A DNA stretch of 64,000 bases from Pedobacter rhizosphaerae (GCF_900111155.1 NZ_FOGG01000010.1:62001-126000); one strand, 5' to 3'; positions 36,940-46,237 are shown, counted from the first letter of the stretch. The notes: generated from the letters alone by a model not told the origin. A program made the numbers and translations.

Positions 36940-38269
36940 CTTCTATAACTGTTATGGCATTTCTTGCAGCAGTTTCTGCATTATTCATTGAATCCTGTAG
37001 CTTTTTCAGATCGTCTGCAATCAGCCAGTTTCCTCCTGCCCTGATTGCGTCCAACACGATATTTGTTCCGATTCCCTTAGCAATATTAAAGCCATATTTA
37101 CCCGTGAAGGCATTGAAGGATCCTTTTAATATGGATCGGTTATTAAATTGTGTCGAACTGGTCGTAATTCTCGATGATCGGATATTCTCTGTGGTATTGG
37201 GCGTTACCCTTGTATATTCTGCATTTTGAATACTTACCGATTGAGGTCCGGTTCTGGCTGCACTTGCCCCTGGAATTTGATTGGAAGATACCGATGTTGA
37301 CTGGGTAATGGTGGTGCCGGGCCGGCTGACATCACCATTGGCATTGGCAATGAATACACTGCTGGTTGCTGTTGTTTGGGTGATCTGCACCGAGCGGTTC
37401 AATCCCGAGGTTTGATTTTTGGCAATATCCTCGGCACTCCCCAATGCATCAGTTGGCGCACCTAATTTTTTATTGGTGGCCGCATCAGTCACCTCATCAA
37501 GCCGGTCATAGTCACTATCTCCTGGCCCATAAGCCTCCCCGGTTATGTATGGGTCTACTCCGGTTGCTACTTTACCTTTATCATATAATGCATTTATCCC
37601 ATAAGATGCCCCCCCAACGGCAGTCACCCCAAGCAGGTGAAGACTTCCCGAAAGCGCACCATAGGTAACAAAGGTTCCTTTTACAGCAACAACAGAGCTC
37701 GCCACCGCAGAGGCAACACCACCAGCGATGTAGGCGATGGAAGCAATTGCAGCTACACTGGCAATGGCCTTACTTCTGTTAAGCGAAGCCATCGCCTCTG
37801 CTGCCTCTTTAGAATAAAGGATTTGCACCGTTCCTCCTAGCAGACAGGGTACGACCGATTTATCAATCAATGCTTTCTTATCTTCAAAAGTTACCCTCGG
37901 ATGAACCGGGGCCCAGTCCTTTGGCATAGTGAGTAAAGCACAAACACAAGGCATCATGGCCGTCTGAAGTCCTGCTGCCGCACCACCCACAGCTCCCGCT
38001 GCCAGCATGGCTCCCAATCCAATAGCCAGTGTACCGCCTGAGGCTACAATGGCTACAGCAACTACCGCAGCAATCAATACACCAATTAGCGCGCCGGCAA
38101 TAACCATCTTCGCGCATACGAAATTCGCTCCCGTACGATCTTCAATAGTAGCGGCAAGTCTGCCTTTTACGATCTTAATCGTTTGCTGACTACTTACTTT
38201 TATCTGTTGGGTCTTCATCCCATCTGAGCAAACCAGATAGGCCCGGTCAGGTACATACAATGCTCCCAT
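36929..38269 (-). CDS. PAAR-like (DUF4280-type) protein with hydrophobic insert, putative T6SS effector
   Basis: This 446-residue protein probably caps the VgrG spike and carries a toxin. Residues 1-52 ('YVPDRAYLVCSDGM', 'GANFVCAKM') and 108-150 ('CVCALLTMPKDWAPV', 'SVVPCLLGGTVQI') resemble the two halves of a DUF4280/PAAR-like domain, with Cys at 14, 52, 108, 110 and 142. A Gly/Ala-rich hydrophobic stretch (about 55-105) lies between them, and a second one covers about 165-220. The C-terminal half is Ser/Thr/Asn-rich with no recognised enzyme motif, then a helical end ('LKKLQDSMNNAETAARNAIT'). The hydrophobic regions plus two membrane-protein neighbours suggest a membrane-acting toxin. The DUF4280 assignment is by pattern; the toxin role is inference. 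Confidence 0.7.
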   Translation of the reverse strand: MGALYVPDRAYLVCSDGMKTQQIKVSSQQTIKIVKGRLAATIEDRTGANFVCAKMVIAGALIGVLIAAVVAVAIVASGGTLAIGLGAMLAAGAVGGAAAGLQTAMMPCVCALLTMPKDWAPVHPRVTFEDKKALIDKSVVPCLLGGTVQILYSKEAAEAMASLNRSKAIASVAAIASIAYIAGGVASAVASSVVAVKGTFVTYGALSGSLHLLGVTAVGGASYGINALYDKGKVATGVDPYITGEAYGPGDSDYDRLDEVTDAATNKKLGAPTDALGSAEDIAKNQTSGLNRSVQITQTTATSSVFIANANGDVSRPGTTITQSTSVSSNQIPGASAARTGPQSVSIQNAEYTRVTPNTTENIRSSRITTSSTQFNNRSILKGSFNAFTGKYGFNIAKGIGTNIVLDAIRAGGNWLIADDLKKLQDSMNNAETAARNAITVIEDEV

Positions 38270-38270
38270 A

Positions 38271-39161
38271 CTATATCATCTTAATCTGGTAATTAGATTC
38301 ATATCTTAATCCCTTGTTTGCTTTCTCTGAAAAAACAGCTGTACATTCATTTATCAGTCCAGAAGAAAAGGCATAACTGTATGTGGCAGAAAGTGTGGCC
38401 TCATAGTCAAAAGTATTTCCACAAAGTTCACTGTACATTTTTTTGTAGAGTTTGGAAAAATCAGCTACTGCATACGGATCAATCTGGGCCTGATGCTTAA
38501 AGCTGATATTTTCTTTGCCACTTTCCAGACAGGTAACTTTGAGCTGGAAAGGAATATGATTTCCTGCAAAAAGATGTGAAGCAACCTTCCCCCCTGCTAG
38601 CAACATTTCCTCTGAAGGGCTCATTTTTGCACAAACCGGACCAAAAAAAAGCATATAGCTCAAACTTTCCTTTATCGCTTCTAAGCTACTACTAAACTGC
38701 TTGTCGCCATTCTCCAGCACTGCACGGTCCTGATCTGAAGCCTTGAGCGGTTCGAGCACATCCTCTTTAATATCGTTCCAGCGTTCCCAGATTTCCTGCT
38801 GATTCAGCACCGCTGCCACCCTGCTCTGCTCATCCAGCTGTAGCACCAGTTTTTCCATTGGATAGTTGAAAGCCTTTGCAAAGTCTATCATTTCCTTTAA
38901 TGCAGGGTTGGCATTGAAAACCTCATGCGATTCGATGCCCAGATCAACAATTTTACCCTCGGGATGATCTTCAATCGACTTAATTAACCAAACCATATCA
39001 GTTCGAACGTCGCTAACTTTTTGATCCATCGCATAAAAACATACGTGGTTCTTCACTGCAAAACGGGCATTGAGCTGATCGTTGGCATGCAATTTCAGCT
39101 CTACACCAGGACTGCTGGCTTCACTTTCTACCTGATCTTCAAAAAACTTAAATCTGCTCAT
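38271..39161 (-). CDS. Unknown protein between vgrG and the PAAR-like gene, putative adaptor/chaperone
   Basis: This 296-residue soluble protein has no signal peptide or membrane segment, and I recognise no domain. It starts 'MSRFKFFEDQVESEASSPG', is rather acidic in the middle ('LQLDEQSRVAAVLNQQEIWERWNDIKEDVLEPLKASDQDR') and ends with an apparent beta-rich part ('TFDYEATLSATYSYAFSSGL'). It sits with single-base gaps on both sides. In other T6SS cassettes this slot often holds an adaptor or chaperone (Tap, EagR/DUF1795, PRK06147) that loads the effector onto VgrG or shields its membrane helices. By position, that is the best guess. Confidence 0.7.
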   Translation of the reverse strand: MSRFKFFEDQVESEASSPGVELKLHANDQLNARFAVKNHVCFYAMDQKVSDVRTDMVWLIKSIEDHPEGKIVDLGIESHEVFNANPALKEMIDFAKAFNYPMEKLVLQLDEQSRVAAVLNQQEIWERWNDIKEDVLEPLKASDQDRAVLENGDKQFSSSLEAIKESLSYMLFFGPVCAKMSPSEEMLLAGGKVASHLFAGNHIPFQLKVTCLESGKENISFKHQAQIDPYAVADFSKLYKKMYSELCGNTFDYEATLSATYSYAFSSGLINECTAVFSEKANKGLRYESNYQIKMI

Positions 39162-39162
39162 C

Positions 39163-40968
39163 TTAATTGATATCTACTTTACTACCTGTTATGGTCTGCA
39201 CCCCGCTGGAGGTCTGCGAAATGGTGGTTTTGGAATCCACAACAATTCCGTTACTGGCTTTAGAATCAATATTCTTAGTATCAATCGTAACGGCTGTGGT
39301 GGCATTCTTTCCGATATTGACCGTATTTCCCGGTTTGTCTCCTGCATTGGCATTGATGACCTGCTTGCCTTGAATATTAATTGTTTCACCTATAATATCA
39401 ATCGTTCCATCTTTTTTCAATGTGATACTACTCAATCCGGTTTTGATCACAATAGTTTCTGCTGACTGGGCGGTGATTAACCCTGGACCATTTTCTATCT
39501 TCACAAAATTACTCGCATTGGTTCCCAGGTTGAGTGCATGGTTCAGATCATCGAAACTCAGCGCGCTACCCTTTCTGGAGGTTAATCCTTTGGTATTGCT
39601 ATTTTTAAATCCGCTGCTGTCTCCACTTTTGCCATGGTAAACACTACCCATTACTACTGGCCTGGCCACATTACCCTCTTCAAAAGCGATAACAACCTGA
39701 TCGCCTTTTTCCGGAATAACGTGAAATCCACGATTTTTCCCGGTATCTCCATTACCGGCATTCGGGCTTACTACCCGCAGCCATTCCGTAGGATCGTTGG
39801 TTTGACACTGCCATTTAAACCTTACTTTTATTCTGCCCTGCCCCTGAGGATCATCATTATCGAGTACATCTGCCAACTGAAGATCAGGATCTGGCCTGCT
39901 AGTATTTTTAACCAAAAGACGTTCAGTTGTAGAAACAAGCCCTTCAAAAGTATTGTGGTATTTACCTGTTCCATCAATATGATGATTGATACTGGTAATC
40001 AAAAATTTACCCAGACTCTCGGTTACAAACGCAAGTTCCTGGCGCAAGCTCATCGTTAACTCCGCAATGGTGCCAATGGCTAGTGCCGCATTATCTCCAC
40101 TTGCATTAATCTTGAGCAATTCGCTAATGTTTGCCTTCTCTTCATTATCCACAAGGTTTTTAATATCGCTTCCATTGTCTACTCGCACAGTAGAGGGCTG
40201 ATTGAATACCTTGCTAAACATCTGGTTGGAGGCCTGAATAGCATGTGCCAAATCCGGATGACCATCAGGCTTACCTGCACTTTCGCTTTGCAACATCTCA
40301 TCCTGTTTCGGACTATAGGCAAATCTTCTGTTTTTTATAGGCGCTACTTCCATCGCATATTGCAGGTTATGCACATCGCGTCCGTAAACCAATGATACCT
40401 CTTTTTGCTGATCGGGTTTTCCAAAATTGAGTTGAGTACCATCATAGTAAAACCATTCGTAGTATTCTCCGGAGAGCCGATTGAGAAAATCAAAGTCGCT
40501 CTCGCGATATTGAATCAGATAATCAATCGGCGCAGTGCGCGAAGCTTTGGAGACAATTTTCAGATCATTTGCCGGCGTATCGCTCGTAGCCAGTTTTACA
40601 ATGGCATTAAGATCCTTTTCCAGGTAAGATCCCAAATCAGGACCCCGATCGATGAGGATAGTAGGGCTATAACCACTTACAATAATAATCCCGTGATAAC
40701 CATGACTCTGGGCAAGTTCTACTTTAGTTACCAAACCAGAAAACGTTTGCAGGCTACCTGCTGCATGACCAAAGGACACCGTAAGGTTTTTACCAACAAA
40801 ATCTCTGCTATCATCCAGCGTGATCATTCCCGGAGCGCCAAGCTGACCGTGATTGAATCGTAATTCGAAATAATGATGTTCATTAAATGCCTGACTCAGG
40901 CTGAATGAAGAAAAATGGACAATCGCAGTTCCTTCAATATCAATTTCAGTAATTAATTTCTTCTCCAT
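39163..40968 (-). CDS. vgrG: VgrG (TssI) type VI secretion spike protein
   Basis: This 601-residue protein has the gp27/gp5 fold order of VgrG. The N-terminal gp27-like part shows 'SGLVTKVELAQSHGYHGIIIVSGYSPTILIDRG' and 'IQYRESDFDFLNRLSGEYYEWFYYDG'. The gp5-like OB domain has 'ADVLDNDDPQGQGRIKVRFKWQCQ', 'WLRVVSPNAGNG', 'GFHVIPEKGDQVVIAFEEGNVARPVVMGSVYHG'. The C-terminal needle has repeated beta-helix strands ('ITLKKDGTIDIIGETINIQGKQVI'). Length and motifs match the VgrG of Bacteroidota T6SS (subtype iii). There is no C-terminal enzyme extension. It is the first gene of the cassette. Confidence 0.93.
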   Translation of the reverse strand: MEKKLITEIDIEGTAIVHFSSFSLSQAFNEHHYFELRFNHGQLGAPGMITLDDSRDFVGKNLTVSFGHAAGSLQTFSGLVTKVELAQSHGYHGIIIVSGYSPTILIDRGPDLGSYLEKDLNAIVKLATSDTPANDLKIVSKASRTAPIDYLIQYRESDFDFLNRLSGEYYEWFYYDGTQLNFGKPDQQKEVSLVYGRDVHNLQYAMEVAPIKNRRFAYSPKQDEMLQSESAGKPDGHPDLAHAIQASNQMFSKVFNQPSTVRVDNGSDIKNLVDNEEKANISELLKINASGDNAALAIGTIAELTMSLRQELAFVTESLGKFLITSINHHIDGTGKYHNTFEGLVSTTERLLVKNTSRPDPDLQLADVLDNDDPQGQGRIKVRFKWQCQTNDPTEWLRVVSPNAGNGDTGKNRGFHVIPEKGDQVVIAFEEGNVARPVVMGSVYHGKSGDSSGFKNSNTKGLTSRKGSALSFDDLNHALNLGTNASNFVKIENGPGLITAQSAETIVIKTGLSSITLKKDGTIDIIGETINIQGKQVINANAGDKPGNTVNIGKNATTAVTIDTKNIDSKASNGIVVDSKTTISQTSSGVQTITGSKVDIN

Positions 40969-41208
40969 ATTTACAAAAATGGCATGTGAGCTAAGCCCAC
41001 AAATTTAAAAGCGTAATTATTGCACTCAATTTCTTTCCTGCAGTGCTAAACAAAGCCTGAAAGAGTATATAAATTGCACGAATGCTGATCCTGGAATTTT
41101 CCGGTTTTTTAAATCATGCCGACCCTTTGATTGAGCATACTTTTTAATGGTCGAATGATGTTGGAAGGACAGAGAGCGTGCTTTGAAATATTTTAATTTC
41201 TCCCTTTG
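40969..41208. promoter_or_regulatory. Upstream region of the vgrG operon
   Basis: These 240 bases lie between vgrG and the short Hcp-like ORF. No ORF is seen. It presumably holds the vgrG promoter unless transcription comes from upstream of the Hcp fragment. The VgrG start is ATG at 40968. Confidence 0.35.
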
Positions 41209-41370
41209 TTAACTCATTTTATGCTCAGCAAAGTAAGCGGGAGGATCTGCTTTCGCAGATATTTTCATATACCTGTACCCTTTACAGGCATGTATATTTC
41301 TATTTATAGCAGCAGTATGAAGCGAATTATACGCCCCGCCTGAAAAAATTAATCCAGCTTTGAAAGCCAT
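41209..41370 (-). pseudogene. Possible Hcp (TssD) remnant, 53 codons
   Basis: On the minus strand an ATG at 41370 opens 53 codons to a TAA at 41209. The product begins 'MAFKAGLIFSGGAYNSLH' and continues 'INRNIHACKGYRYMKIS'. Bacteroidota Hcp/TssD proteins typically start with a very similar pattern (M-x-F-x-A-x-L, then G-K-E-Y-x-V-L-H-C-x-Y-S-x-N-R-D-x-D-x-K-G-R), but are about 130 residues long. Here the match fades after about 30 residues and the frame stops early. It lies 240 bases upstream of vgrG in the same direction, where an hcp gene would be expected. The two downstream hairpins (around 41231-41246 and 41274-41290) may mark the break. The call is by eye on a short match. Confidence 0.4.
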
Positions 41371-41568
41371 AGTTTTAAAATTTTAAGGTGATAAGATCTG
41401 GTTATAGCAACGTTAGCCACACAGACACTTATTCCAAACATCAGGCCAAAATTAAGATACAAGGCTCATTTCCAATGAGGTGTAACCTTTATATAGAAAA
41501 AAAGGTGTCATTTCCTGCTTTTCTAAGGCAAAAGAAAGGTTTGAGAGGATATAAAAAATTTTCCACAA

Positions 41569-41606
41569 CTACTCCAATCATCTGCAAAAGGCGATCACTG
41601 GAGTAG
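41569..41606 (-). terminator. Inverted repeat after ackA, possible terminator
   Basis: CTACTCCA (41569-41576) and TGGAGTAG (41599-41606) form a perfect 8-base stem with a 22-base loop, 74 bases beyond the ackA stop in its direction of transcription. On the minus strand a T-rich run follows about 10 bases later (ATTTTTT). The large loop makes it a weak candidate. Confidence 0.3.
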
Positions 41607-41679
41607 TAAAAAAAAGACAATCGAAGTAAGTTAACGAGATATTGATTAAAACCTTCTACCCAATCCCTTTCAGGATAAC

Positions 41680-42876
41680 TTAATTCCACAGGTTGTAGCA
41701 CTGCTGCGCAATCTCATATTCTTCATTGGTTGGAATAACAAGAATTTTCACTTTTGAATTATCCAGGCTAATATCCTTAATACCACCGCTGTAATCGCTG
41801 TTACTTTGGATATCCATTTCAATTCCCAGATAGCTTAGTTCCGAACAAACAGCAGCCCGCATATCTTTATCGTTTTCGCCTACACCAGCCGTAAACAAAA
41901 TGGCATCTATACCATTAAGCACTGCTGCGTATGCACCAATAAACTTCTTAATTCGGTAAGCATAAAGTTGTATGGCTAAAATAGCAGCCTCATTTCCCTC
42001 GTTAACCAGCTTCCGAATATCCCGCATATCACTTGAACCACCCACGCCCAACAATCCCGATTGTTTATTAAACAATGTACTCAACTGGCTTAAGCTATAA
42101 CCAGAATGTTCTATCAGGTGGAAAATTACCGATGGATCAATATCACCTGACCGGGTTCCCATCACTAAACCGCTTAACGGTCCAAATCCCATCGTGGTAT
42201 CAACAGATTTACCATCTTTTATCGCCGTCATGCTACAACCGTTGCCCAGGTGGATACTGATTATTTTAGACTCTTTTTTATCGAGGTATTGGATTGCTTG
42301 TTCGCTCACATATTTATGGCTGGTTCCATGAAAACCATACACCCTGATTCCTTCTTTGTTATAATATTGATCAGGGATTGCATATCTAAAGGCTTGTTGC
42401 GGTATCGTTTGGTGAAAGGCCGTATCGAAAATTGCCACCTGTTTAGCTTGGCTAAAAGTTTCTTCGGCAACTTCAATGCATTTTAAGTTTACCGGATTAT
42501 GTAAGGGGGCGAGTGAAAATAATTTTCTAATCTCTTCTTTTACTTCCGGCGTAATTAAGGTTGGACCAGAAAAATGCTCTCCTCCATGTACCACACGATG
42601 TCCAACCGCTGCAATATCGTCAGGACTGGCAATAACAGCATTTTCACCTTCACTTAAAAGGAATAGTACTTGTTTAAGCCCTTCGGCATGATCAAGTATA
42701 AATCCGGATTTTTCGAGAACCACTTTCTCTTCGCCTTTATAGACGCTATGTTTGATAAACGATCCTTCAATACCAATACGCTCTACCAGCCCGCTGCAAA
42801 CGGGTGATTTAACAGGCATTTTAAAAAGTTGGTATTTAATGGAACTACTTCCTGAATTAATAACTAAAATATTCAT
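41680..42876 (-). CDS. ackA: Acetate kinase
   Basis: From the ATG at 42876 this is a 398-residue protein. An upstream start at 42900 overlaps pta and is disfavoured. It interconverts acetyl phosphate plus ADP with acetate plus ATP in the cytoplasm. The acetokinase signatures are intact: 'MNILVINSGSSSIKYQLF' at the start, 'VGHRVVHGG', 'YGFHGTSHKYVSEQAI', 'IISIHLGNGCSMTAIKDG', 'DTTMGFGPLSGLVMGTRSGDIDP' and 'ILFTAGVGEND'. It begins five bases after the pta stop, so pta-ackA form one operon and together make the acetate overflow pathway. Confidence 0.97.
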   Translation of the reverse strand: MNILVINSGSSSIKYQLFKMPVKSPVCSGLVERIGIEGSFIKHSVYKGEEKVVLEKSGFILDHAEGLKQVLFLLSEGENAVIASPDDIAAVGHRVVHGGEHFSGPTLITPEVKEEIRKLFSLAPLHNPVNLKCIEVAEETFSQAKQVAIFDTAFHQTIPQQAFRYAIPDQYYNKEGIRVYGFHGTSHKYVSEQAIQYLDKKESKIISIHLGNGCSMTAIKDGKSVDTTMGFGPLSGLVMGTRSGDIDPSVIFHLIEHSGYSLSQLSTLFNKQSGLLGVGGSSDMRDIRKLVNEGNEAAILAIQLYAYRIKKFIGAYAAVLNGIDAILFTAGVGENDKDMRAAVCSELSYLGIEMDIQSNSDYSGGIKDISLDNSKVKILVIPTNEEYEIAQQCYNLWN

Positions 42877-42881
42877 CTTTA

Positions 42882-44972
42882 TTATTGAATGTCTTGGCAT
42901 TGAATAGCTGTAATCACTACAGTGTTAAAAATATCATCTACGGTGCAACCACGGCTCAAATCATTAATCGGTTTGTTTAAGCCTTGCAGCATTGGCCCAA
43001 TGGCTAGCGCACCAGTTTCACGCTGCACTGCCTTATAAGTGTTATTTCCAGTATTTAAATCCGGAAAAATTAAAACACTTGCACGCCCTGCAACTTCAGA
43101 ATTTGGCATTTTTTGTTTCCCTATTTTCGGATCCACGGCAGCATCGTATTGTATTGGCCCTTCTATTTTCAAATCGGGATGACGCTGCCTCACAATAGCT
43201 GTTGCTTCTCTTACCCGTTCCACATCTTCACCCTCTCCCGAGGTTCCTGATGAGTACGATAACATCGCAATACGCGGTTCGATCCCAAATTTGGCACTAC
43301 TTTCAGCTGATGAAATCGCAATTTCTGCTAGCTGTTGTGCAGTGGGATTTGGATTTACAGCACAATCTCCAAATATGGCCACACGCTCGGGCAGGCACAT
43401 AAAAAATATAGAGGAAACCACCGACACACCTGGTCTGGTCTTTACAAACTGCAAAGCTGGCCTGATGGTATGCTGCGTAGTGTGTACCGCACCTGAAACC
43501 ATTCCATCGGCATCGCCTTTATACACCATCATGGTGCCGAAATAGGAAACATCAGTCATCATATCTCTGGCCATTTCCAGATTCACATTTTTGGCTTTAC
43601 GTAAATCATGCAAAGTTTCCACATAATCATCATAATGCTCAGAAAGTGCAGGATTGTGGATGTGAATGGCATTCAGGTCGAGATTTAAGCCCAGTCGTTT
43701 TACTGAATTTCCTATTTCAAGCGGATCACCAAGCAAGGTAATATCTACAATATCCTGTGCAATCAGTTTTTCAACGGCTTTTAAGATACGTTCATCGTTT
43801 CCTTCCGGAAGTACAATATGTTTTTTATCTCTTTTTGCCCATTTAACCAGGTTATACTGGAACATATGCGGGGTAATTCCCTGATAGCTGAAGGTGATAA
43901 TCTTATCATCGAGCGCCTTCAAATCGACATGCTTCTCAAAAATATCGATTGCCAGTGCAATCTTCTTCTTATTATCAATGGTAATTTTAGAATGGATAGA
44001 ACCAATCGTTGTAGTGGTTTCAAAAGTCCCTTTTTGTACTGAAATAATCGGTATAATGGTTTGTAAACCTTCAATCAGCTTAATCATCGGTTCATCGGGC
44101 AAACTTCCGGCAGTAAGTACAATACCGGCAATTTTAGGATAGTTGGCCGAAAGGTTTGCCTGCAACGAGCCAATAATGATATCACCTCTATCGCCCGGAG
44201 TTACAATGAGCAGGTTGTCTTTAATATGTCTTAGGAAATTAGGCAACATCATTGCCCCGGTTACGAAATTATCGACCTGATTATCCAATAAGTCGGCACC
44301 AAATAACACCTCGGCATCTAAAGCCGCTGTAATCTCTTTCATAGTTGGGCTTTGCAGTCCGCTCTCTACAGGAATCACCGCGATTAACAACTCGGGTGGA
44401 AGTTGGTTGGTTAGTGCCTGCTTAATTCTTTCTGCCTCTTCCGGATTAACCATATTGGCCACCACGCCTAACACCTGAACATCACGAAGCAGGAAATTAC
44501 GGTAAATATTAATGGCGGTTTTGAAAAGCTGACTGGCAGACTTTCCCTTTCCTGAAACGACGATGAGCACAGGCGCTCCCAGATTTTTCGCCATCAGGGC
44601 GTTTGATTCAAACTCAAAAGCACTGCCTTCACCCAAAAAATCGCTGCCCTCAATTACGGTAAAATCGTAATTATCTTCGAGTTTTTTATACTTGCTGATA
44701 ATGGTATTGATAATGGCACCACTGTCTTCAGATTGATGAAGTACTTCTTGTCTGGTAAAGGCAAAAGCATCCTCATAGGGTACTGGGAGTGAGAAGTAAT
44801 CCAACATGGCCTCTACATGTTCATCTTTTTTGTCAGGATCCTCCTGAGCAATAACGGGCTTAAAGTAGCCTACTTTCTTGGTTTTGGCCAGCAGCATGTT
44901 AATCATACCAAAGGCAATTACTGATTTTCCTGTATAAGGTTCGGCAGAGGCAATAAAAATATTTTTAGTCAT
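42882..44972 (-). CDS. pta: Phosphate acetyltransferase
   Basis: From the ATG at 44972 (MTKNIFIASAEPYTGKS) this is a 696-residue protein. A start seven codons upstream is less likely, as the P-loop domain starts at MTKN. It converts acetyl-CoA and phosphate to acetyl phosphate. Order of domains: an N-terminal dethiobiotin-synthetase-like P-loop domain (about 1-215, 'AEPYTGKSVIAFG'); a DRTGG domain (about 220-330, 'VTPGDRGDIIIGSLQANL'); and the catalytic PTA domain (about 365-696, 'HIVLPEGNDERILKAVEKL', 'DGMVSGAVHTTQHTIRPALQ', 'PNPTAQQLAEIAISSAESSAKFGI', 'PDLNTGNNTYKAVQRE'). This is the long, regulated form of the enzyme. Confidence 0.96.
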   Translation of the reverse strand: MTKNIFIASAEPYTGKSVIAFGMINMLLAKTKKVGYFKPVIAQEDPDKKDEHVEAMLDYFSLPVPYEDAFAFTRQEVLHQSEDSGAIINTIISKYKKLEDNYDFTVIEGSDFLGEGSAFEFESNALMAKNLGAPVLIVVSGKGKSASQLFKTAINIYRNFLLRDVQVLGVVANMVNPEEAERIKQALTNQLPPELLIAVIPVESGLQSPTMKEITAALDAEVLFGADLLDNQVDNFVTGAMMLPNFLRHIKDNLLIVTPGDRGDIIIGSLQANLSANYPKIAGIVLTAGSLPDEPMIKLIEGLQTIIPIISVQKGTFETTTTIGSIHSKITIDNKKKIALAIDIFEKHVDLKALDDKIITFSYQGITPHMFQYNLVKWAKRDKKHIVLPEGNDERILKAVEKLIAQDIVDITLLGDPLEIGNSVKRLGLNLDLNAIHIHNPALSEHYDDYVETLHDLRKAKNVNLEMARDMMTDVSYFGTMMVYKGDADGMVSGAVHTTQHTIRPALQFVKTRPGVSVVSSIFFMCLPERVAIFGDCAVNPNPTAQQLAEIAISSAESSAKFGIEPRIAMLSYSSGTSGEGEDVERVREATAIVRQRHPDLKIEGPIQYDAAVDPKIGKQKMPNSEVAGRASVLIFPDLNTGNNTYKAVQRETGALAIGPMLQGLNKPINDLSRGCTVDDIFNTVVITAIQCQDIQ

Positions 44973-45197
44973 AGAGAGAAATAAAGAAACCAATATGAAT
45001 AACCAACTTTGCCCAATATAGTTGGAAATTTTTTAAATGATTGTTCGGAAGAAAAAATAATCATCGGACAGGGGTAAAATTGCGCTTAACTGAAACAAAA
45101 GGAAGAGAAAAAATCCGAATAAGAGATAGGAATAAACGCATTCATTTTTATTATGTATTGTCTATGTTTTATATTTATCTTTTTTAATGCTCTATAC

Positions 45198-46223
45198 ATG
45201 AAATCAAAAATTTTCAAATGCCAAAGCTTTAGCATTATCCTGCTGCTATCCACTTTTTTGTTTTGCAAGGCTCAAGCACAGCTAAACGGTTCTTATGTTG
45301 CAACCAAGGTTAGTTATCTCACCGATGACGAGCTACCGGATGACAATATTCTCAAGTATACCTATGTAAAATACACATTTACGGCCCCAGACCAGATTAA
45401 TATTTCCAGTGTATATGAGGAAAAAGGGTCTCGTTACTTATATTCAATTAAAGGGAACAGGCTTTCGATTAAAACTACGGCTGGTTCTGTTATGAATACC
45501 ATGAAGATAATGGAGAGCAGTGAAAACAAATTGGTATTAATCAGTGGCGACGCCAACGGAGCTCTTGACGATCCTAAATCCATCAAGTATACCTTGTATA
45601 ATGAAAAGATTATTCAGAAAAATATCGCACTTACACCAGATGATATTTTTTCTATCAAGAATAATGATACAACTTTCAAGTCTGGACAAAAAATATACGC
45701 TCAATTTCAGGGGGAATCCTTCCTGAGATACGTTTACGACGAGCTTGAAAAAAAGAAGTTAGGGATAAAAAATGCAGAACTTCTTTCCACTTTTGTCATA
45801 GATAGCCAAGGTCATCCGGATAGCCTAAGGATCATCCAAGGGATCAGTCCAAAAGTAGATGCGGAGTACACTAAGGCATTTAACGCTGCAAAGAACATGT
45901 GGACACCGGCTTATTACAATTACAAACCTGTAAAAGTACTGATGAGTCAAAACTTAAGATACCTGAGTATGGAACAAAGCATGCCATCCTATTTCAGCTC
46001 TCAGAAAGCCAATTCAGCATATCAGGATAAGGATTATGAACTAGCACTTTTCCACTACGATAAAGCACTTGAAGTTAAAGGGGATGATATAGAAAACCTG
46101 TATCGTAGAGGGATCTGTAAACAAATGTTAGGAAACCTGAAAGGTGCTTGCCTGGATTGGCAAAAAATCCATGCATTGGGGAGAAATACCGCGGATGAGC
46201 TTTTGGCAAAATATTGCAATTAA
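45198..46223 (+). CDS. Secreted protein with TonB-C-like domain and TPR end
   Basis: From the ATG at 45198 this is a 341-residue protein. The signal peptide (MKSKIFKCQSFSIILLLSTF... ending 'KAQAQ') starts there, so the longer frame from 45153 is disfavoured. The first part is lipocalin-like in feel ('LNGSYVATKVSYLTDDELP', 'IKGNRLSIKTTAG') without a firm family. Residues about 170-255 resemble the TonB C-terminal/energy-transducer domain ('GESFLRYVYDELEKKKLG', 'LSTFVIDSQGHPDSLRII', 'MWTPAYYNYKPVKVLMSQNL'). The end is TPR-like ('ALFHYDKALEVKGDDIENLYRRGICKQMLGNLKGACLDW'). Such proteins are common and poorly understood in Bacteroidota. It stands alone. Confidence 0.75.
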   Translation: MKSKIFKCQSFSIILLLSTFLFCKAQAQLNGSYVATKVSYLTDDELPDDNILKYTYVKYTFTAPDQINISSVYEEKGSRYLYSIKGNRLSIKTTAGSVMNTMKIMESSENKLVLISGDANGALDDPKSIKYTLYNEKIIQKNIALTPDDIFSIKNNDTTFKSGQKIYAQFQGESFLRYVYDELEKKKLGIKNAELLSTFVIDSQGHPDSLRIIQGISPKVDAEYTKAFNAAKNMWTPAYYNYKPVKVLMSQNLRYLSMEQSMPSYFSSQKANSAYQDKDYELALFHYDKALEVKGDDIENLYRRGICKQMLGNLKGACLDWQKIHALGRNTADELLAKYCN

Positions 46224-46237
46224 AACATTGGAAAGCT

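Noticed and set aside
41388..41606. 72-codon plus-strand ORF downstream of ackA
   Set aside because: It has basic, low-similarity content, no start signal, and overlaps the inverted repeat beyond ackA.
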